This document shows, in pieces, positions 58,984 to 64,000 of a stretch of 64,000 nt of DNA; position 1 is the stretch's first letter; every line of letters begins with the position of its first letter. The translations under genes and the position numbers were made by a program. This DNA is from Calamus simplicifolius (lineage: Eukaryota > Streptophyta > Magnoliopsida > Arecales > Arecaceae), in NCBI GenBank assembly GCA_900491605.1, contig UESW01004577.1:734254-798253 (forward strand), written 5' to 3'. Below the pieces are notes generated by a model. The model was not told where the DNA came from. It ran no database searches and worked only from the letters and a program-made list of their open reading frames with translations.

Positions 58984-60851
58984 TTGGCCAACCGATCGGA
59001 GGTGTCAGAACGGGACAAGATGGTCCGGAGGGGTTGGTCCATGAGCACTACGATCGGATGAGCTTGGAAGTAAGGTTGGAAGCGCTGGACTGAAACAATC
59101 AAGGCAAATATAATCTTCTCGGTCCGAGAGTACATGATCTCGGCATCATAGAGTACCTTGCTGGTGTAGTAGACTAGCTTCTGCGCCCCGTCGGCATCCA
59201 TGCGAATAAGTACAGAACTGACGGTCTCGGGGGAGGCTGTGAGATACAGAAAAAGCTCCTTCCCGCCTCTTGGTTTGGACAATAGTGGAGGAGTGGATAA
59301 AAATTTATTCAGCTCTTCGAAGGCCTCCTGGCATTCCTTCGTCCACTCGAAGCTGTTGACCTTGCGCAACGCCTTGAAGAAAGGTTGACACCTTTCTGCC
59401 GATTTGGACAAGAAACGGCTCAAAGCTGCTACCCTTCCGGTTAAGCACTGCACCTTCTTTTTGTTAGCTGGGGGCCTCATGTCCAGAATGGCTTGGATCT
59501 TGTCAGGATCGGCTTCGATTCCCCGTTGTGTCACCATGAAGCCTAGGAACTTGCCTGCTGTAACTCCGAAGGCACACTTGCGGGGGTTCAGCCTCATCTG
59601 GTATCGGCGGAGGTTGCCGAAGGTCGGTAACATGGTCGGCAACTCGGGCGCTCTTGGTCAGCATGTTGTCCATGTATACCTCCATATTACGCCCGATCTG
59701 GTCCTCAAAGACCTTGTTCATCAACCTCTGATAGGTAGCCCCCAAATTCTTCAACCCAAATGGCATCACCTTGTAGCAGTATATCCCCTTTTCGGTTACA
59801 AAGGAGGTCGCCTCCTCATCGGTCGGGTCCATTTTGATCTGGTTGTACCCCGAGAATGTGTCCATGAAGCTGAGGGTCTCATAGCCGGATGTGGCATCCA
59901 CCAGTCGATCCGAGGCAGCGGGATGCTGTCCTTGGGGCACGCTTTGTTAAGGTCGATGAAGTTCACGCACATCTTCCAACTCCCACTGGCCTTGCGGACC
60001 ATGACGACATTTGCCAGCCAGTCGGTGTAATGCACCTCGCGAATGTGGCCGGCCGCCACTATCTTACGCACCTCCTCGTCTATGGCCCTCTGCCTATCTT
60101 GGGTGAAGCTCCTTTTCTTTTGTCGAATGGGTCGGCACTCCGGTTTGATATTGAGCTGGTGGGTAATCACCTCCTCCGGGATGCCCGGCATATTTGATGC
60201 CGACCACGCGAAGATGTCCGCGTTGGCTTGCAGGAAAACGAGGAGTTGATCACGGGCCTCCTCCGGAAGTAGAGCCCCGATCTGGATTGTCTTCATCAGG
60301 TCCTCCCCTAGGGGGAAAGCCAGCAGGTGCTCGACCGGCTCCCCTCTTCTTTCTGAGTCTTGGGGATCCAGTGCTTCTGGTATAGGTGCAGATACCGCCC
60401 CTTGAGGACTGGGGGCCATGTGGTAGCAAAGCGGTGGCGGGTTCTGCTCTCTCCGCATCTCCCCGACCCCTTCGCTGGTGGGAAACCTCACGAGGATCCT
60501 TTTGGTGGAGATGACAGCATCCAGGAGGTTAAGTCCGGGCCTTCCGAGGATGGCGTTGTAAGCAAGGGGCACCCGGACCACGAGGAAGCTCATAAATACT
60601 ATACTTTGATGTGGGGGCATGCCGACCGTGACAGGGAGAGTGATCTCTCCCTCGACCTTCACAGGGTCCCCGGTAAAACCCATCAAGGAGGTGGCAACGG
60701 GCCGAAGTGACTCGGGAGATAGGTCCATACGAACAAAGGCGTCATAAGTCAACACGTCCACCGAGCTTCCACTGTCAACCAGAATTCTTTTTACAGGATG
60801 CTTAGCGATCGTCATGGACACAAAAACGCTATCATCATTTTTGTTGACCAC
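58920..60851 (-). pseudogene. Gypsy (Tat) protease, reverse transcriptase and first RNase H
   Basis: 60851-60500: aspartic protease with RILVDSGSSVDVL and AILGRPGLNLL. 60250-59940: RT start IRQKKRSFTQDRQRAIDEEV and VRKASGSWKMCVNFIDLNKA. 59940-59503: FMDTFSGYNQI, PFGLKNLGATYQRLM and the active-site region VYMDNMLTKS. 59642-58920: connection FLGFMVTQRGIEADPDKI and RNase H with FLYLTASPETVSSVLIR. The YxDD box reads YMDN (second Asp replaced by Asn at 59665-59667), which should abolish polymerisation. Frame changes lie near 59930, 59600 and 58930. Confidence 0.9.
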
Positions 60852-60866
60852 CCCTCTAAGTCCCTT

Positions 60867-62418
60867 TTAGAAAAAGGGATTACAGAATCTAACTCTCCCT
60901 CCCCCCTCGGCCTCTTGGACGGGCCACCTGCTCCCCAGGAAATCATAGCCACTGTCTTCTCGGTCAGAGCATTGTCGATCATCGACGGGAGGTGCTGACG
61001 GACCAGGGGCACTCGGGTTGTTCCTCTGAATGAATTTCCCCATGTGGCCTCGCTGGATAAGGTCCTCTATCACCTTCACCAGCTGGCGACAGTTGTCGGT
61101 GTCGTGGCCGTGGTCCTGATAGTAGCGGCAGTACAGGTTCTTGTTGCAGGGGGTCTTCGGGTTCAGCGGAGGAGGGCGTGGCAGGTATGACTCGCCCTTG
61201 ATCTCCAGCAAGATGTGGGAAATGGGAGCAAGCAGGGGGGTGAATGGGTCATCCCTCGGCGGGGAGCCCGAGGATGGTTGTCTGGTCAGCGAGGAGGCTC
61301 GGGCCTCCTAGGACGAACTTCAGCAGGCTGTGGACGAGCCGGCTTCTTAGTGGTGCTTCCATTAGCCTCGCGCCGGGAGGAGTCAGCCTCGTCGGTGCGG
61401 ATGTACTTATAGGCCCAGCTCAAGAGTTTGGTGTAGGAGCCCGGTGGCTTCTTGTCAAGAGAATATGCAAAGCGGGAGGGACGAAGCCCCCGCTTCAAGG
61501 CCAAAGTGGCCACAGAGTCCTCAAGGTTGTAGACATCTAGGGCTACCTCTTTAAATCGAGCAACGTAGTCCCGCAGGGACTCGCCACCCTTTTGCTGGAC
61601 AGAGAAAAGACTGTCTGCTACTCTTGTAATCTTCTAGCAGGCATTAAAATGGGCCAGGAAGGCCCTCTCCAGCTGGCGGAAGGAGTTGATACTCCGTGGC
61701 GGCAGACGGGAGTACCAGGCTCGAGCAGCCTTCTTCAAGGTGGCAGGGAAGGCGATGCAGAGGAGTGAGTTGGTTGCCCCCTAGGTGGGTTGGTGATAAC
61801 TCTCCAAATGGTCTAGGGGATCGGTGGCCGGCTGTCATAGTCCGCCTCTGGTGGGTTGGTGATCCGGCGGCTGAGCTCCTCCAGCCGTTGATTGTATTCG
61901 TCGAGCCGGCGCTCAGCCCGGTGGGCTATTCGGCTGTCGAAGGACCCCTCCCTCGAGGATTCTGAGGAGGGGGAAGAATGGCGGCGATGCTGACGGGGAC
62001 GCTCTGCCTCCCTCCCGTGCCGCCGCTTGGGAGAAGCACTGGTGTGTCGGGAGGGCGATCGGGGCCTCTTGGAGGCTTCCCGGCGGTGAGGCCTGGGTGA
62101 AGTGCGACGGTGGCGAGCCTCTCGGATGGGTGACCTCCCCCGAGAAGAGTGCTGGCTGGGTTGGACCACTCCCAGAACTGAAGGGAGTGGTCCTGGCTGC
62201 TGTGTGGCCGTCGGTTGCTGCTGCAGGACTTGAACCGCCACCACCAAGGACTGGACTTGCATGGTTAGGGCGGCGAGGCGGTCTTCTTGAAGCTGTTGTG
62301 GTGGTAGTGCAGGGACGTCGGCCAGGGGAGCGGATGGGCCAACCACTAGCGGGTCAGCACCCTGACGCTGCCCTCCGGCGTGATTGGTGGAGACTTCTTG
62401 CGCATGAGTCGTCACCAT
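60867..62418 (-). pseudogene. Gypsy (Tat) gag
   Basis: The start at 62418 gives MVTTHAQEVSTNHAGG, then a Gln-rich helix (ALTMQVQSLVVAVQVLQQQ), an Arg/Ser-rich region and DEYNQRLEELSRRITNPPEA. After breaks near 61820 and 61640 the gag core reads FPATLKKAARAWYSRLPPRS, LERAFLAHFN and ESLRDYVARFKEVALDV (Retrotrans_gag). 61211-60867 has a zinc-finger-like YCRYYQDHGHDTDNC. Gag builds the particle. Confidence 0.85.
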
Positions 62419-62481
62419 TGTTTGGGAGCTCAGGGAAAGAGAAGTTGTCGCCGACTGGTTCGAAGCTCTTTTCTCTTAATT

Positions 62482-62499
62482 CCCCTACCTGGTGCGCCA
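62482..62499 (-). other. Primer binding site of the Gypsy element
   Basis: The minus strand reads TGGCGCACCAGGTAGGGG three bases inside the 5' LTR. The TGG start pairs with a tRNA CCA end; the tRNA was not identified. Confidence 0.65.
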
Positions 62500-62502
62500 A
62501 TC

Positions 62503-63228
62503 TGTTGACGCCAAGTCACCTTCCTTGAACGCCGGGAAAACGAAGATCTCCCTTGCCGGGCTCCTGCAAGAAAAGTCCTCGGAGACCGGATGCTCCGATG
62601 GGGACCCTCCGACGCTCAAGTCAGCCACTCAGGAACAGACAAGAGTTAGCTAGCAGAAATCAGCTAGAGAACTAGAGTTCAGGCCCCTTCCCTCGTTACG
62701 AGTATGGGCTTTTATACCTATCCGACAGTCTCTTTTTTCTCGCATCTAGAAGGTTGCTGAGTTCGAGGTGCCCTTATCCACTAATAGATGGGAAGCAAGG
62801 CTGACAGTGACGGGTCGCAACCGCCTGTCAGAGGTGTCCTGCCTTGCCTGCCACCTGCCGAGCACAACGCTGTAGGTGGCAGGCGGATATGGTTGCATCT
62901 GGCGTGCGCCATTACGAAGTATGGCCACGCGCTGTTGCAGGCTAGTGGTGGGTCACGTGGTCGCTGCAGGCGATTGGTGGGCCACGTGGGCATGTCAGGT
63001 GGCTCGAGGCAACGGGTTGCTAGCCCTGGTGGCCGGACCGAGACGCAAGCTCGAGGCCGAGGTTGAAGCTGACGCTTAAGGCTAAGGGAAACCTCAGAGA
63101 CCGAGGGGGGACCTCGGAGGCCGAGAGGGGCCTCCGAGGCCGAGGCCATCCCACAAAGTCAAGGTTGGGCTCCGTCAGTTCACCGTTTGCTTACCATTTA
63201 CTTTGATGACGTAGGATCAGCTACATCA
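62503..63228 (-). repeat. 5' LTR of the Tat-type Gypsy element
   Basis: Starts TGTTGACGCCAAGTC and ends CTACATCA on the plus strand, 726 bp, partner of 44240-44945. It differs by scattered substitutions and an extra GGCCTCCGAGGCC-type stretch near 63130. Confidence 0.92.
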
Positions 63229-63592
63229 GGCGGATCCGCATCGTCCTTGGCGAATAATCCGACTGTGATCCAGCCTCTGGAGTACGAACATCTAAGGGAG
63301 GAGTACGCGGCGAAGAAGGTCGCAGACGACGTGCGGCCGGAGTTCGTCGCGCCAGCGGAGTATGGAGGAGCGGAGGTGGGGGGTTTGGTTGTAGTGACAT
63401 CAGCGGCGGCGACGGCGGCGGCGGGGGAGGAGGAGGAGGGTGAGGAGGAGTTCGTCATATAGAGGTCGAGCTGGTGGCCGAAGCGGAGGGAGTCGAGGAA
63501 GACGGTGACGGACTATTCTGGCGTGACAGAGAAACCACTGGTTTCCGTCGGGTTCGGTCACCGGAAAGCCGTGAAGCCCAGCCCCGAAGGTA
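63229..63592. other. GC-rich, possibly exonic sequence, not identified
   Basis: Abrupt GC-rich stretch beside the LTR. The plus strand reads LEYEHLREEYAAKKVADDVR and an Ala/Glu-rich end to a TAG near 63460; a further open stretch (DYSGVTEKPLVSVGFGHRKA) ends at GAAGGTATGG, a possible splice donor. The minus strand reads MTNSSSPSSSSPAAAV (start 63458) and ATFFAAYSSLRCSYSRGWIT. Strand and product cannot be decided. It could be a host exon into which the Gypsy element inserted. Confidence 0.35.
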
Positions 63593-64000
63593 TGGTTCGA
63601 TTGCCGATATTTTTTCCTTTTATTTTTTTAAATAAAATTTTTTGCCAATATCCTCCCAGCTTGGCTCCAAGATCTAATGGTGACGGAATATCGTTGAATC
63701 CTCCTCTAGCCGTTCTCCTCTCTCCGCGTCCATTGCGGCCTCATTGTCTCTGCTCTGTTCGGTTCTATTTGACTAACAGTAATTTTGGCTCTGTATTACT
63801 AAAAATTTTAATATATTTTGGTTGTTAAAATATTTTTAAATATAAAAATTCTTTCAACTAATTATGATAGTATTATAAGATATCATATTATAATATTATA
63901 TTTATTGTAAGAAAATATAACTATATTATTATATTATAATTATTATAATATAATATTTTATTGGCTAATAGAAAGTGTAATGATCATTGTTCTAACATTG
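63593..64000. other. AT-rich sequence, nothing recognised
   Basis: Composition falls sharply after 63600. A short GC-richer patch at 63660-63760 has no clear gene, and the last 170 bp is nearly pure A/T. Confidence 0.6.

Larger units (their letters stand above)
44240..63228 (-). mobile_element. Ty3/Gypsy LTR retrotransposon, Tat lineage, with nested SIRE element
   Basis: Read on the minus strand: 5' LTR 63228-62503, primer site, gag, PR-RT-RNase H-second RNase H-INT (to 57119), non-coding spacer (57118-56670), nested Copia (56669-46454), an antisense ORF (45500-46354 on the plus strand), polypurine tract and 3' LTR 44945-44240. INT after RT fixes the Ty3/Gypsy order; the extra RNase H and antisense ORF point to the Tat group. 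Without the nested element it is about 8.8 kb. Flanking pentamers CCGGC and GGCGG do not match, so no target duplication is visible. Confidence 0.9.

Noticed and set aside
44235..63233. 5-bp target duplication for the Gypsy element
   Set aside because: The flanking pentamers CCGGC and GGCGG differ.

Overview
This window reads as nuclear DNA of a flowering plant, most likely a monocot and plausibly a palm. The evidence is plant-specific TE lineages (Tat-type Ty3/Gypsy, SIRE-type and long-LTR Ty1/Copia, CACTA with TNP2/TNPA-like genes, a Mutator-like MITE and a LINE with an RNase H tail), one intron-rich kinesin-14 gene with a calponin-homology domain, and a 694-base assembly gap. The species assignment is inference. 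No bacterial operon, CRISPR array, rRNA or tRNA gene was seen.

Layout. (1) 1-8365: two copies of a long direct repeat (unit about 5.3 kb without insertions). It has a purine-rich block and a GATCAAG-type degenerate array; copy 1 carries a 917-bp 5'-truncated LINE with a 16-bp target-site duplication. (2) 8366-17653: minus-strand Copia element with LTRs of about 1.74 kb (truncated) and 1.96 kb. (3) 17654-18578: a third, partial copy of the repeat. (4) 18579 to about 30463: CACTA element with a clear left terminus, a frameshifted TNP2-type transposase, a TNPA-like second gene, a sequence gap, and a host gene fragment (CSLC-type cellulose synthase-like, minus strand) in a TNPA intron. (5) 31784-38611: kinesin-14 (KCH type) locus with at least 16 recognisable exons, one interrupted by a textbook U12-type AT-AC intron, but with three single-base frame breaks and at least one nonsense codon. 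(6) 38764-39968: 1.2-kb foldback MITE with 9-bp target-site duplication just downstream of the kinesin terminal exon. (7) 39978-44239: AT-rich intergenic DNA. (8) 44240-63228: minus-strand Tat-lineage Gypsy element with two RNase H domains and an antisense ORF, containing a complete plus-strand SIRE-type Copia element (46454-56669). (9) 63229-64000: GC-rich, possibly exonic sequence passing into AT-rich DNA.

How parts relate. The only host locus likely to have had a cellular job is the kinesin. Nearly everything else is transposon sequence in nested layers: LINE inside the tandem repeat, Copia and CACTA inside or beside other repeat copies, a host gene piece inside CACTA, SIRE inside Tat. Many frame breaks, especially in SIRE pol and the kinesin, are single-base losses at short homopolymers, so part of the apparent decay may be sequencing or assembly error. 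The most notable observations are the AT-AC intron, the captured CSLC fragment, the palindromic GAGTCGACTC arrays of the SIRE LTR, the antisense ORF of the Tat element and the foldback MITE.
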